In this document: positions 1 to 13,000 of the stretch, piece after piece | How positions within the stretch are numbered: position 1 is the stretch's first letter | Layout of the letters: every line of letters starts with the position of its first letter | From: Campylorhamphus procurvoides | Lineage: Eukaryota; Chordata; Aves; Passeriformes; Dendrocolaptidae | Length of the DNA stretch: 64,000 nucleotides | NCBI GenBank assembly: GCA_013396655.1 | Contig: WBMV01000138.1 | Location: 330,341 to 394,340, forward strand | Direction: 5' to 3' | Program-made: the position numbers and the translations under genes | Notes under the pieces: generated by a model | What the model was told of the DNA's origin: nothing | What the model saw: only the letters and a program-made list of their open reading frames with translations | Database searches by the model: none

Positions 1-365
1 TCTGTGCCCCCTTTGGGTGCAGTTGTATTCACAGACAGCCGGTGGCGATGTCTCGCCTCCTCTGGCTGCAGGGTCGGCTCCCAGGGACGCGCTGGAGACG
101 CCGGAGGGTCCCGGTGCTGGACCTGTGCTAGTCCCTGTAGACTCCCGTGGGATCGCTGGGGCTGGAAACTTTTCTGTGGTGCAGGGTGGATATGTTCCTC
201 GCCCTTTGTTCGAGGGAAGAAGCGTTGTCCCCCCCGGGGGTGGAGATGAGGAGGCAGCAGCTTCTCCGTCAATGCCGGCCCCGTCGGGATGTCCGTCACA
301 AATCCAAGGCAGCGGCGCTTCTCTCTCTTTCTCCTCTCTCTCTCTTAGCCTTTTGCTACGATTTC
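1..365 (-). mobile_element. LTR fragment, endogenous retrovirus, cut by window edge
   Basis: Read on the minus strand, the block ends at the window edge with a CAGCC/GAGG-type segment, then a tract near 10-45 (…ATACAACTGCACCCAAAGG…). The same tract is found in the plus-strand LTRs at 17,085-17,115 and 41,597-41,625. The GC-rich U3-like part with a TTGGATTTGTGA stretch (about 300) resembles 16,798-16,810. The R/U5 end lies outside the window. The boundary at about 365 is approximate, because no TG terminus could be fixed. ORFs here on either strand are not genes. Confidence 0.65.
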
Positions 366-431
366 TGAGTTTCAGTGCTTGTATTTCCTGGTCCTGTGAA
401 TGTCCCACCATTCTCCCTAAGTGCACCATAC

Positions 432-881
432 CTGCAGTAAGGTTGTCTTCTCTTGGTATCCAGGGAAGAAGTGATGCTTCATTAAGTGAATGAAATCTCT
501 GTGGGCAGCAAGCTCCTCCTGAGAGTAATTGTGGATATCAAATAGTGGTGTCAGAGAGTGGTCGGTGTCTAACAGCCCACATATTTTTTTAACTTTTTGA
601 TCAAGCCAGGGAGGAAGAGCTGGTGGAATTTCAAGAGCTGGCATATTTCTTTCCCCGTCCCCATCAGCTCTGTAAGTGGGACTGTGCAGAAAGGGTTGCA
701 AACAGAAGCAAAGGAGTGAATATAACACCTGGACATTTCCTCGAGGTCTGTAAGTCTCATAGCTGCTGGGAGACATGTACCAGTGTCCCATCCACCTCAA
801 CCACATGCTCTGAAGAACTGGCACTGAAATATCTGGAAAATGAGTGCATATGAGATGCACCAGGTGCTCAGTTACACTTTG
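432..881 (-). CDS. Candidate internal coding exon of an unidentified gene (150 codons)
   Basis: On the minus strand a pyrimidine-rich acceptor (TCTGTCTGTCTCCACAG) ends at 882. The following 450 bases are open in one frame, and the block ends with CTGCAG before a GTATGG donor (426-431). Its length is exactly 150 codons, so the exon is phase 0 at both ends. The peptide starts QSVTEHLVHL and ends QEKTTLLQ. The C-terminal third is rich in acidic, His and aromatic residues (DTDHSLTPLFDIH; EELAAHRDF) and reads like conserved protein. I do not recognise the family. Other exons of a minus-strand gene should lie to the right (5') and left of the window (3'); none was identified. A second frame (569-760) is also open, so a frameshifted old pseudogene exon is the main alternative. 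Confidence 0.42.
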
Positions 882-3694
882 CTGTGGAGACAGACAGAAG
901 AGCCAGCCTGCTTCACTTCTGGGGAATGAGGGAATCCCAGTGATGCCAATGCCAGTAGTTTAGAAATGTTTTCTCCTTTGCTTGGCACAATCCAGTAGTG
1001 GTCTCGTAAGTGAAACCCAAAAGCTTGTTTCATGCTCAGGGGTGTCATGAAAAGAAAAGCTTCTCTTGGGAAGCTTGATGTGAGCCCTCACAAATCACCA
1101 GCACTCTCAGACAGGTATCTGGGGATGGGGGGAACAGTGCTTCAAGAAACAAATAGTGTCAAGATAAGCCCAAGGAACACCTGTGGGAGGCAATCACCTT
1201 GCAGGTTTTCTGGGGAGGAAAAGGACTGTCTGCACATACAAGGCAAACCTTAGAAAATAAGAGAGTGTCCAGGCTGCTGTGTTTCTCTAACCACGGAAGG
1301 TGCCACCTCTGGTGAACCAACAATCATCAACCCTCTAAGAACAGGATGAAAGGGTGAGCCAATTGCCATGGTGAGAAATGGTTCCTCTGTGGCAGCTTTT
1401 GTAGGAAAATGAGCCAGTGAAGGCTGCAGCATACTTTACAAAAGCTAGATGCTGCTGTAGTTGTGATTGCCTAAAGTGAAGCTATTTCTCTGCCTTCAGT
1501 TTGCTTTGCCCAGCAACTGTTGGGCAGTTACTGGAAATGAGGAAGAAAACACTTTTCTCTCTTAAAAGCAAATCAAATTGTGTTTTTGCAAATATAAACC
1601 CAAGTAATTTCCCTTAGAAGTTTATGTTTCCCTGAATGGAAAGTTAAACTCCTGTGCAGCTTGGGAAATGTGGCTTTCTCCTCTCACTTTCTCTGCCTCC
1701 CCAGATTGAAAAGGTGCCGTTGCAAACTTCACCTGTTTTTGTACACTACACACAACCGGGCTCTGGCTTTGTGTCTAAGTCCATCTGTTTGCCATCATCA
1801 TACTGAGATTGAAAACCTCTTCTAGTCAATCCCCATCCCCTTGTTATTAGACAGCACAGTCGTGCTTCATTAGCAAAGCCATCCACGTTTGGTTTTGTGG
1901 GGCATGTTATCAATTGAATTTCCATTTAATCCCTCATTTAGGATTGCCTGCATGGCCACTACAGTTGTGTGGTGAGTGATGTGCACACTCAGCTGAAATG
2001 TCACCCTTACCTCTGAAACCAGCGCTGCAGGGTGAGAGGTCAGTGTGCTGATTGCTACAGTAATAAACCACGCTGCAAAACCCAGGCCTTTTGTCTGCCT
2101 TATTAAAAACATTTCACCCACCAGACATTTCTGAGCAAGTATTTGAAATCACTTGCTTGTGCCCTCCCTGACTCATCAGTTGAAATAATGGGAACACTCT
2201 AGGCTCAATTCAGGAAAGGGAACACTTGAACAAACGCAATTTTCATTGAAGCTCATGCCTAAATGCCCTGAAAATTGGGGGCTTTGTAATAATTTCTTCT
2301 TACCTGGGTCCTTACAACAGTTCAGGAGAGATAAATTCTGGGCTTCTCATGCAAGGCAAGCATGGTGGAGGAAAGACCCACTAGAGTAGGGAATCTCAAG
2401 GAGAAGGTAAAGAAGCTGCAGATTTATGACCACCTGGTGAGAAGGCAGATGGGAGATGGTCTGGGAAGCTTTTGGAGTAGTGTCCTGTAGATTATAAATC
2501 AAGTAGAGAGACAAAGGGGAGCTAGGCACAAAGCAAAGGTAACAGAAGCCAATGGGGGCTTCTTGGAGTAAAAGTCTACCACAGTTTCACAGATGGAACC
2601 TTTTTCCCCCAGGATGAAAAGCAAATTCATCAATGCCACCATATTTGGTGAACTCCTTTTGGTTCTGCCAAGTTAATCATATCAGAAGCAAAACAAGATA
2701 AGAAGAAAATTTCTCTCCTGGTATTTGGAAATGAAACATTAATTCCAAAGATCTTCCTTTTAAAAAAAAAAAAAGATTGCACAAACTTAATAATCTATTC
2801 CCCATTCACTCAGTGTTTCCCTGAACTTAGAGAAACATTTTGGTACTTGTTGGGAATATTAAGATTATTCTGGATAGGGAAGGATCTGAATACTCTTCTT
2901 AATTTCGGGTGTAGGCATTGCAAGCAATGCAAAGTAAATATTGCAGCATTATTGGTTATATGTTACTGCTCTGGAAATCCCACTCTATCCTGAGGTTGGG
3001 CCTGAAAGCAAAACTTCTGGGATGGGGCTTTGGGAGCTGATAGTGCCTTGGATAAAATGCAGTACACATGGGCTCAAATTGGTATTAGATGAATAACAGG
3101 AAGGGATGTTCCCTGTGGGTGGCTGAGCACAAAAATGATACTTCTGGCTCTGGAGGCTGAGGGAGGTTTGTGGGAAGTATTGCAGGACGTTTGTCCTGTT
3201 TTTATACTTCTTCTGAGTCATCTGTATCCTCAGTGCCAGAAAGGGTGCTGGTTTAGACATTTCAGGGCTGAATGTGAGGTCACTCTTCGTTCTAGTCTTA
3301 AGCTTTGATGAAGACATAGAAAACAAATTCCCCCTAGCTTTTAAAGGCTGGGGAGAAGGGGGGGGAAAACAAGGGATCCAGGCAACATTTCTACTAGTAT
3401 TTTTCCATGCACAAAGTGTCCTGCCTTGAGCATCTTTCCAGTGATGGCATTAAGCCAATTTATGGAGTGAGTGAGACTGGTGAGAAAACGAGAATGGTTC
3501 ACTTAGAGTTAATTAAACATTCTGAAGTGAAATTGCAAGTCTGGATTTCCAACACCCACAGAAGTACACCAAGGATTAAATAAGGGGAAGAAATCCTATA
3601 AGGGATAGGAAGCTTTGAAAGACATCTTTAAGACACACTGACTACAGGCCTTTTCAGGGAGAATGGATTTAACATGTGACACAAGCAAGTGAAG
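882..3694. other. Intergenic, no gene recognised
   Basis: Unique-looking AT-moderate sequence. ORFs are all under 115 codons, overlap on both strands and lack splice or initiation context. There is a short A-run at 2,761-2,774 and a G-run at about 3,357-3,367. I see no RNA gene and no recognisable repeat here. Confidence 0.5.
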
Positions 3695-3825
3695 CACTGA
3701 ATAATGTAGTCTGGAAAGGACCTCTGGAAGGCACTCATCTGTACCCCCTGCAAGACCAAGAGGAGCAGGTTGCTCATGGCTGACTCTGTTCAAGTTTTTA
3801 ATATTTCCAGGAGTGAAATTATCTC
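3695..3825 (-). mobile_element. CR1 LINE 3'-end fragment (degenerate)
   Basis: Plus-strand text TGGAAAGGACCTCTGG, then a C-rich CCCCCTGC segment, GCAGGTTGCTCA and a TTCAAGTTTTTAATATTTCCAGGAG segment follow the order of the avian CR1 3' untranslated region read in antisense. The LINE therefore lies on the minus strand. It is strongly diverged and truncated, with no terminal octamer repeats seen. Confidence 0.6.
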
Positions 3826-6800
3826 ATGTCTCTAAACTTCTATTTTCATGTTTAACCACTGACTTGGTCAAAAAAAATTCAAACAAAAGAAGAAAATGAG
3901 ATACAAAAAAAGGTTTTGCTCCTGTAGTGTGAAGGGGTTGGCACTGAAAACTCCAAGTCCTTGACAAAATGAGGTCTCTTTGTCACCATGAGTTACATTC
4001 CTGCCCAGTTTTGTGTGAAAAACATCTGTCTTGTAAGCTCCAAAGCCCCTAAATACCTAAAGACTCCTGAGACAGTCCACTTATTTGACCTTTTGAGTCA
4101 ATTTAGGTTAAATTTTTACCATCTTCATTGCTGAATTTCCAGAGGAAAGAGACTCTTGCAGCAGAGGCTGAAGGAGGTCTGGCTTCTCTTGAGGCGCAAG
4201 AAGATCCTACCAGCTGTGCATAACATTGGTCCTGTTCACCTGGGGAGGGATATTTTTGTGAATTGGGCTATTTTGGGAGTTTCAGTCCTGTTGTTCTAGT
4301 TGCAGGAATCAAAGACACTGGGAAGCCGAGATATCTCATAGCAAGTAGGTGCACGTCATGGCAGCTTGGTGGAGTTTTCATTGATTGTGTTGATGGAAAC
4401 AGTATGTTTTCTTTCAAGATCCGTAATGTCCTGGGCTGGAGCAGCATCTCTTGTGCCTTTGGACTTTGAAGCACCTCACTGAGAGGATCTCACGGTCTGC
4501 TCTCTGTGTGCCACCCCTCTTCCCATGCCACTGCAGCTGAGGCTTTGGTTCGTCACAGTCTAGTGCAAGATTTTTTTATTTTGGCTGTGCAAGTGTGGCA
4601 AATACAGATAGGATGCTAGAAATGAAGCACTTTCAGAGCAGTACACACCACTAATCCCATCCTCACCAGCACAGAGATACTTCACCATCTTAGTAAATGA
4701 AAGGAATGAAACCTATTTATTCACATGGTTTCCTATAGGAGCAAGGATATTGTGATTTTCCTTGTTGGTATCTGTTCCCCTTACTCTTCCCTCCATCACT
4801 TTTTTAACTGTTTTTATTGTTTCCACCAGATTTAAGTGTAGGTGAGAGATCTCAAAGCTTCTGTGTTCAAACAGGGTTTTCTCCCTTCTCAAAGAGGTGA
4901 CCATGTAGGGGAGACTTTACTGGATATTCATGTCAGTGAAACAACAGAAATGGGAAGTTAAGCCTTCATAGACAACAGAAAATCCTCAGATGAGAGATTA
5001 AACCTGTTAGCAAACCTGTGTTCATTAAGGGCCATCAGGGTTTTTTTTGCCCCTCCTTTACACCTTTCAGGGACGTAACTCAGCCTTCTACAGCTGAGAA
5101 GAGGCTGGAAGAGGAAAACCAGAGGACTCAGTGCTTTGGGATCAGCCTCAGTAACTGGATTTTCCTGTGGGTTGCTTAGTAGGTGAAACAGCAGTGGCAA
5201 AGAACCAAACCCAGCACATATAAAAAACATTTGAAAATTAATCATCCCATTTCCTGCAAGTGATAAGAAAATTTGCCTTGTCTGTGAGCAATTTGCTGTC
5301 ATTCATGACAATTTCTAATATTTAAATACTGAGTAAATTAATTATTTGGCATTGCTTATAGTTAGTTGATTTATTGTAATTGCAATGACTAAGTAAATCA
5401 ATCATTTTTTTAAAAAAAAAAAGTCCCAGACAAACATGGTAAATCAATTACTTACTATTAAATGGGAACTACTTAGAGTTTCAGAAAACAATGTAGAAAC
5501 AAATCCTTTTATGACATCAACAAAATTCAATCACTGTCTGGGGAAAAGGGTTTCAGCACAACATTACCTCTATTTAACTCAAGAGATAATGTCATTAAAT
5601 AATGAGAATGTATGGGAATAGTGAGCCCAGATGAATACCAGGCCCCAGGAAGCAAGCAGCTGGGACATGGTCTTCTGAACCATCTCAGAGGCAGAAAACA
5701 TTGTGAACAGCACCTGTGATATGAAAGCTGTGACAACAGATGGATAAATACCACTGTGCTGGAAAAATAAATCTTGTGTTTGAAATCATGAGAGAAGGAT
5801 TGAAGAAGGTATTGGAGAACATCGTTGCTATGGCTGTGGGCGGAGGCCACTGTTAGCCCACACACTGGACATGGTCTGCAGCTCCCGTGTGCTCATCTCA
5901 GGAGATTCTTTTAGGAGATGCTTCAACAAATGCCAACAGGGACAAGTAGGAGTCTGTCACAGCTTTTGTGCAAGGACACCATGAATATGCAGATTAGGAC
6001 TGATCAATCCGGAAATACACTGATGGCGAAAGTTTAGGTGTAAGGGAGGTCTGGAGAAGAGAGGGTTACCATGGAAAGATACTGCATGTGCAAGGTGAAC
6101 TGTGCCTAGAATATTGCTGGAAAAAACAGCTGAAGGCATGGGCAGTGCCCAGGGAAATATCATCCAGCTTGGCAGAACCCCTTGGCCATGACTGTTGTGT
6201 GTCCTTCTCATCCCATGCAGCAGCACAAGAAACATAGCCTGGTTTTCCATTGGCTTGGGCATCACCTCAGCAATAATCTTCCCTGCTGAAAAGATGCTGG
6301 ACCCACACTCCACACGTGCTGCACCCACAGATCTACCTGCAGATAAACACGATAACTGCCAAGGCCTTCCTAGCAATTTCCCCTCAAAGGGTGCACTCAG
6401 TTTGCATCTCTCTACCCAGACAGTGACTTTCACACAACTTGGAGGAATTGAATTACATTCGGAGTTCAGATCATGTCTGATGAGCTTTAAATTGGGCAGC
6501 AGCTTCAGTATGAGTCATGAGAAGGTAGACAGGCAGATAAATGGCACTGGGCAGTGTGAAAACCCTGCCTCATTAGGCAACTGGGGTTAGAGCCCACAAG
6601 GGCTCAGTTACATAAGCACATTATTATTTTGAGTCTCCTGTCCACTCTTCAAATTACCGTTATGACATTTTCAAGTTCGTTTTCTTGGGATGCTGAAAAA
6701 GTAGGCCAGAATCAGAAATTATGAAGAGTTTTACCCAAGGTAAATGCTATGTCTCTATTTTTGGGTATGTTAAGACCGAGCTAAGCATGAAAATTACCCC

Positions 6801-9464
6801 CTTGGTGATAGAGGAACCATCTGAAGACACTGAAGGAGGAGGGTTACAGGTAGCACAAAAATATCCACTACATCATTATTTGTATTGTGGTTACATATTT
6901 AAAACGAAATTGCTCACAGGGAAAAAAAAGAACATTTTTAATGGGATATTCTCCGAAGGAAAGCCCACATCCCAGCTGCCTGGTTTAAAGTACTGCGCCC
7001 AGTGATCACATGACTGCCTCTTGACCTAGCAATCCCATTCATGCAGCTTCAGCCTGCTCTGGATGATCCAGGAGCTCAGTGGGAGTGAGATCAACTTCCA
7101 GTCTTCCCCCTTAGCCCCTAAGCTATAGTGAGCCCAACCTGACAGTTGCCACCATGCAGAAATCCTTGCGAACTGCCTAAAGAAGAAGAAGGAGGATTTT
7201 AAAAAGAGTGGTTTCATCTTTTTATCCAAAGCAATGAAACCATTTTGGCAGAAGCCTTCTACAAGACAACCTTCTGAAGATGGCTCACCAAGCAAAACTT
7301 ACCCAGGTTATAGAATACTGGGCAAAGCCACAAATAACTGGAATATCTGGTCCTATAATGAAAAGCACCATGTTGTATGTAGTGGTACAAGGGCCACAGA
7401 GGTCGTAATTACACACAACAGATAAATGTGATTGTGTCAAAAGGGAACAGCTGAATCCTGCTCTAGAAGATGTGTGCTGGAGCATCTGCTACAGGCAAGT
7501 CTGGGAAAAAATTCGGAAGCAGAGGTTGGAAGTGATGCTGACTCACAGAGATTTGAGGGGCTCCCCCATGTCCAAATTTGCACATAATCAGAAAAGTTAA
7601 AGTCACTCCTCAGCCCCTGCTGAAGATGGATGGATAGACAGATGGATAAATTAGCAGCTTGAACCTGGCTTTATCATTAATGCAGCCTGACAGGACCTCT
7701 CACAACAAAAGTGAAAAGCTTTCCCTGAGCACAAGACCTTTCCTAGGAAGCAGAATTTAGTCTTTCCACCCTTACTGAAGTACTATCAGAACTTGTGTTA
7801 CAACTTCTAAGCATTTAATGTGCCTCAGCTGTGTCCCTCATTTTATCAGTTAACTAGGAATTTACTGAGAAGCCGATCTAGGTTTGCAATAGAGTGCCTT
7901 AACAAAATGTCTGTGTTGCTTTGCTTGTTCCTTTTTTTTAATAAAAAGCCCAGCAACTATTGCTCCTGGAAGGTGGAAGTTAATGTAGTAGTGTATTATT
8001 ATTTTGTCTTTGTCTTATAATAGTCCCCTTCACAGTGATGCTAGAGAGGTTTTCCATGCAGTTAGAGGCCCTGTTACAAAGTCTTTAAACTTGATAGGTG
8101 GCACCAGGATAATTCTTATTTTAAAGAAGTCAAAGGCTAGAGGCACCTACAGAAAACTTAGCATGCTGGGATAGAAAAGCAAAGAGGATGGCAAAGTGGT
8201 CCAGTATTATGGTGAGTATGAATTAGTGTATCCTAAAATAATTTTGGGATGGTTAATTCACAAGCAGACTTGACAGCAGCTTGTGCTGTCATTGGTTGGC
8301 AGGTCCTAGGTCTGTGCTCGAGCATGGCTCACTTGGAGCTTTTTCTGTTCCTAACAAATACTACTGATCATGAGATAGGAGCAGTGGTTCTGATGAAAAG
8401 AGTTCATCTCCCATCTCACCTCCTGAATGCTGTTTGAAGGCTTCATTACCATGCAAATGGAAATTGCACACAGCCTAATAAAACGGCATCTGTCAGACTG
8501 CACATATTTATAAATGTCTATTACATATCTATAAAACTGGGTTTTATAGAGCGAATGGATTTCAATTCAGGCTGGTTAGTCTTGTCTCACCATTGGAAAC
8601 AACAAGGGTTAATTATGCTTCAGTAATTCTGACATCTTCCTGATGAACAATTCATCTCTAATTGGACCCAAAAATCTGCCATGGTACTAGAAAACTTTTG
8701 ACCTTGAAACAGTGGAGGAGGATTTTGACAAAGAAATTGCAAAACTGATAAATAAGAAGGCATCCTACAAGGAGCAATGAATGCAGCCAAATGAAGGGGG
8801 GAAATGGTCATCTAACTCAGCCATAATTTTGTAAGTGATCAAGTTGTTGGTTGACTTATGTTGGAGTGAGACTTCAAGAACATGCCTGTGATGGATGCAC
8901 TGAGATTAAAGACCTAAAGGATGTTACTGCTCTGACCTACTATGGAAAAGCTGGGGACGCAGGGACACTCGTGACAGGTTGTGGAGTGTGATGTTATGGG
9001 CACCAACCTGGAAGTCCAGAAACAAGTGGCTGTGTGGCTTGGGCTGTACAGTGGAATTTTTACCTGGGAAAGCCAGGGGACCTCAGGATCCAGAGGAAGC
9101 AACTGCACTATGCTTATGATGTCGTGCTTTTCTTCCCCCATTTCCACCTCTAGGCACAACTAGCCATGCTTTGGGCAGTGTTCCTGAAGAAAGCAGTCAT
9201 CCCACTTTGCCAGAGACACCTACACAGAAGGCTGGCCAGCTAAAAGTATTTTATATCTTTATAAATATTTTTATAGCTGTGATGGTACACCAGCACCTCC
9301 ACAGAGGGACTTGCTCTGTGCTGGCAGACAATGCTAAAACCTCTCTTCATGATCTACAAAAAGTCTCTGAGAGAAACATCTCCAACCAGGTATGCTACCA
9401 TCAGATGGAGAAAGTTATACAGGACAGTCTTCCTGAATAAAAAAGCTCCCTTAAGTAATGGAGT
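3826..9464. other. Intergenic, no gene recognised
   Basis: No credible exon. The longest minus ORF (5,957-6,433, 158 codons) overlaps a 131-codon plus ORF, has no family resemblance and shows no splice context. An A-run sits at 5,411-5,423. The stretch 8,440-8,600, with an octamer-like ATGCAAAT at about 8,453 and TA-rich homeobox-like words, looks like a possible conserved non-coding element, listed separately. Confidence 0.45.
8440..8600. promoter_or_regulatory. Candidate conserved non-coding element
   Basis: Contains CCATGCAAATGG (POU octamer inside an imperfect inverted context), AATTGCACA, CCTAATAAAACGG and TTTATAAATG, with no repeat signature and no ORF. This dense mixture of homeodomain/POU-like words is typical of vertebrate developmental enhancers. 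Conservation cannot be tested here, so this is pattern-based inference. Confidence 0.25.
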
Positions 9465-10010
9465 TGTCTTAGTTCAGGGGAGAACTAAGATATCTATGTT
9501 GGCCAAGAGAGAGAAAAGGAAAAGCCTTCTTCCCCCAAGAAGATCAGCCAAAAAGAAGATAAATAATCCCTCTCCTTTAAATTTAGAAAACAGAACTTTA
9601 ATTAGAAAAGTATATATATGAAAATGATAACAGTTCTTAACCATAATACATATATATGTCCAGAAAGGACCAAACAAAACAGTTTGTAATAAACCCTTTA
9701 AATGAAAAGGCAGAGTTAAGGTCCCTGGCTACCCCAAAAAAGGGGATGCAGTTATATTTATGCACAGCAGGGGCAATGTCACACCTCGGCCAGTTGGCCT
9801 CTCTCAGGCGACATGGCAGGCACAGTCACCGGGTCAGCCCCTGTGGGATCGATGGCAGTAACAGCACACACCCCGTCTCCGTAGTGCAGAAAAAAACAGG
9901 CTTTCCAAAGGCAGCCTGGAATAAAAAAATGTGCCGTCCACGCCCAGTTGGTCGGGTTGTTCATTCAAGAAAGAGAATTCAGTCAACTTGTGAAGGTGCT
10001 AACCTTAGAT
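9465..10010 (-). mobile_element. LTR of the same broad ERV type, minus strand
   Basis: The plus-strand edge TGTCTTAGTTC at 9,465 is the reverse complement of the CTAAGACA end of the LTR at 17,348. Following it are the reverse complement of the TTTAAATT/AATTAAAG tract (about 9,579-9,606), AACAGTTCTTAACCATAAT (about 9,630-9,650) and the TATAACTGCATCC-type block (about 9,745-9,760), then GGCCGAGGTGTGACATTG in reverse complement. The 5' terminus near 10,010 is approximate. No paired LTR or internal region flanks it, so it is probably a solo or truncated LTR. Confidence 0.72.
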
Positions 10011-13000
10011 GATTTTTAGCATCTGCCTCTTTTCCCTCTTGTGTCTTTTGCTGGCTGCTTTACAAGATGTACTGAGCTTCACTGACGGGCTCTGCCAGAT
10101 TATTTACCACAGCAAAGCACAGGGCATACTGAAAACCTAAAGTAGCCTGAGGGAATACATTAGAAATAAGGCAATTTTAGAAAGCCTGCCTAAATGCTGT
10201 CTGGAAGTGAAAAAAGACCTAAATGAAGCTTCTTCTCCATGTCTTCAAAGACATTACAAACTTCCCCAAAATCTCTATAATAATTTTGAGTATGTCACAG
10301 AACACATCACGGAATGGAAACATCAAGAGATTATTCCATCCTTTTAATTATGGTGTCTCCTTCTCTCAGGGAAGCATGACTGTGGGAAAAAAAAATCTAT
10401 ATATAAAAAAAAGAGAAATAACAGATGTCATTATGATAGGGAGACAAAATAATAATAGGTAGTACACAAAAGGCAAACAAGGTTATTGTGATCTGAAAGT
10501 CAGGAAAGGGATAATTGCAGCACCAATCAAAATGTCATCATAAAAATATTTTATAGAAGGGACAAAGAAAGACTGTGATACAAAGGTATTTATAAAATCT
10601 GATTTGAGAAATAAATATATAGAGGAAGTCCAGCATATTCTGCATCCATCCATTAAATTCAGATGGATTTTTAGTGTCATGCTTTTGTGTGTTTTAAATT
10701 TTTCTGGTAAATTTAGGAATTGTTTCATGTTTTCTGATAAACAGAATATGTTTCAAATTGTGGCTCAGTACCAAGTTGTTTAATTTGTGAGATGAAAAAT
10801 TCTTTTGGTACTGACAACATCCCTTGCAAGAGAAATAAACCAAGGCATTTAATGGAAAGCTGTCTTACAGTTTTGATAACGATGATAATGATTATCTTGC
10901 AGCCTTTTCCCAGCCTCACATTGCTACACTTTAACTAATTAACTAATCACATTCTCATTCTGAAGCTCTTCCCTCTTCCTGCCAAGGAGAGAGGCTCTGA
11001 ATGCACAGGAAGGAGCCATGGGATTCTGAAAGGCTCCACATTTCAGGTCCACGTCACTGGGCTCAAGCAGGAAGACCCCAAAGACCTGCACTGGATGCTA
11101 AATCAAATCCCCACAGGATGATGAGCAGGGACTCAGCAATTCTTTCTGTAAACAATCCTGCCGCCAGCCAAGACCCTAGAATTTTTGATCCCGTGCTTTG
11201 TATCCCAATGCATGGGATGTGGGTGCTTGTATGCACACGCGTGAGGAGGAGAGAGCACTAGCACAGGCTTTGTAGCAGAGTTGTGCCATGTTAGGTCACC
11301 CATCAGGAGAGACACTGCAGTGGGGTTGAGTGTATTCTTATTCTCATGGACTATCCACCACCAAGAGAGTTTCCTCTTCTCTCATGCACTACTTTAAGGT
11401 AGTTGTTTTGATTCTTTGGGATGTTTTTATTTGTTTGTTTTATTTTGTGGACTAGTCATAAAAGCCGAGAGCACTGGAGAAGTCAGGCGGAAAAGTGACA
11501 TTCCTGGTTTAGTGTAACTGGCCACCCAAACTGTATCACCATCTTCTTTTCAGATCTGATGAAATTACTCTTAGAGAAAACAGAAATTTTCCTAGCTACA
11601 TCTCCACAAGCAGGCTTGAAATATGTACATTCAAGTACTGCATCTGGACACCACGTTTGGTGTCTAGACCTGACATAATTGTCTGCATGAAGCCTAACCC
11701 AGGTATTCAGTTCTAGAAGTAAAAATTTGTTCCACTCTCTATGCAAAGGCAGGATAAATATTTGCAGGGGCTTTTTGGTAGCAGAAGAGATCAAACAAAT
11801 ACAGCATTTTATAAAGTAAGTACATTTAAAAGCCAGATAACACCACACATGTGAGAATTACAGGTTATTTGCTCACAGACATTTAAAATCAGGAGAACAG
11901 GACCTGAAGATATTTCTCCTCAGAACCCAAATCTTGACTCCTTTTTTTACAACCACTTAGCCCTCAGTTAAGTGCTGGGATACTGGTTTTGCTGGTTGGA
12001 AAAATACTCTTGTGTTCACATTTGAGACAAGGCAACTTAATGCCCTTTTTTTGAGTTTTGGGGTTGGCTAGGATTTCCTGATAAACTTTTATCACCATGT
12101 TCACATTGTTACTGAGAACAAGAAGAAAGTAAACTCTCTAACACTCTAATTTTAGTATTAGAAAGGAGGCATTCTTTATTTGGTGCCAGATGGATAGGGG
12201 TTATTTCCAAGCCTATAATGCATACAGAAAAAGCTCCTGTTTATGTACTATAGTTTACATGCACAGTAATTGATTTTCCTAGAATAAACATACAAATGAT
12301 AATCATTTCCCTGAAGTAATTAACATGTGTTCCCTCCTCTTTGCACATGCGTTCTTATGTCCCTGGGGGTCCCTCCACTGGTCTCTGGTGGCCATCAACC
12401 ATGAAATTATACCTGACTCCCAATGAACTTGATATTACTTTCCCAAATACGGAGCTGAGTTGGCACAAGTAATCTAGTTATTCTTCTGATCCTCTTCTTG
12501 GAGAATGTTTAGCATGATCCTCATTATGCAGTTCCATAGGCCAGTGATTTTACAAAATAAGCTTTGTCTTGCCAGCTGAGCAAGCTGTTCTTCATCTGGC
12601 AAACATGTGAACTGCTTCCTATGCCTTCACGTGAAATAACTGTATATCAATAATCCTATTGCACTTCATCCCCTCTCCCAAGGGTTTGGGGTGTACACGG
12701 ATATCCTGTCACAGCAGACCATTACTCTTTGATCTGCCAAAGATCTGAGTCTGCAACAGCAGAGAATTACACTCGACTCTTTAAAGTCCCAATACTTCAC
12801 CTGTTATTTTAAGAAAGTTGTCCCCAGAGGTAATAAATAACCATAAAGTGCTGCTGCAGCAGAGCTAGAGATTTACTAATAAAGTTAAACTAACACAGTG
12901 AGGGTTTTTTGCAAGGTAGCATTGGCAAAGAACTCTGCCGTGAGCTATAAACACATTTCAAGCTCACATAAAAGTAAAGCTAGACCTAATGCCAGACCTG

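Noticed and set aside
5957..6433. 158-codon minus ORF overlapping a 131-codon plus ORF
   Set aside because: No family resemblance, no splice or promoter context; both strands open by chance.
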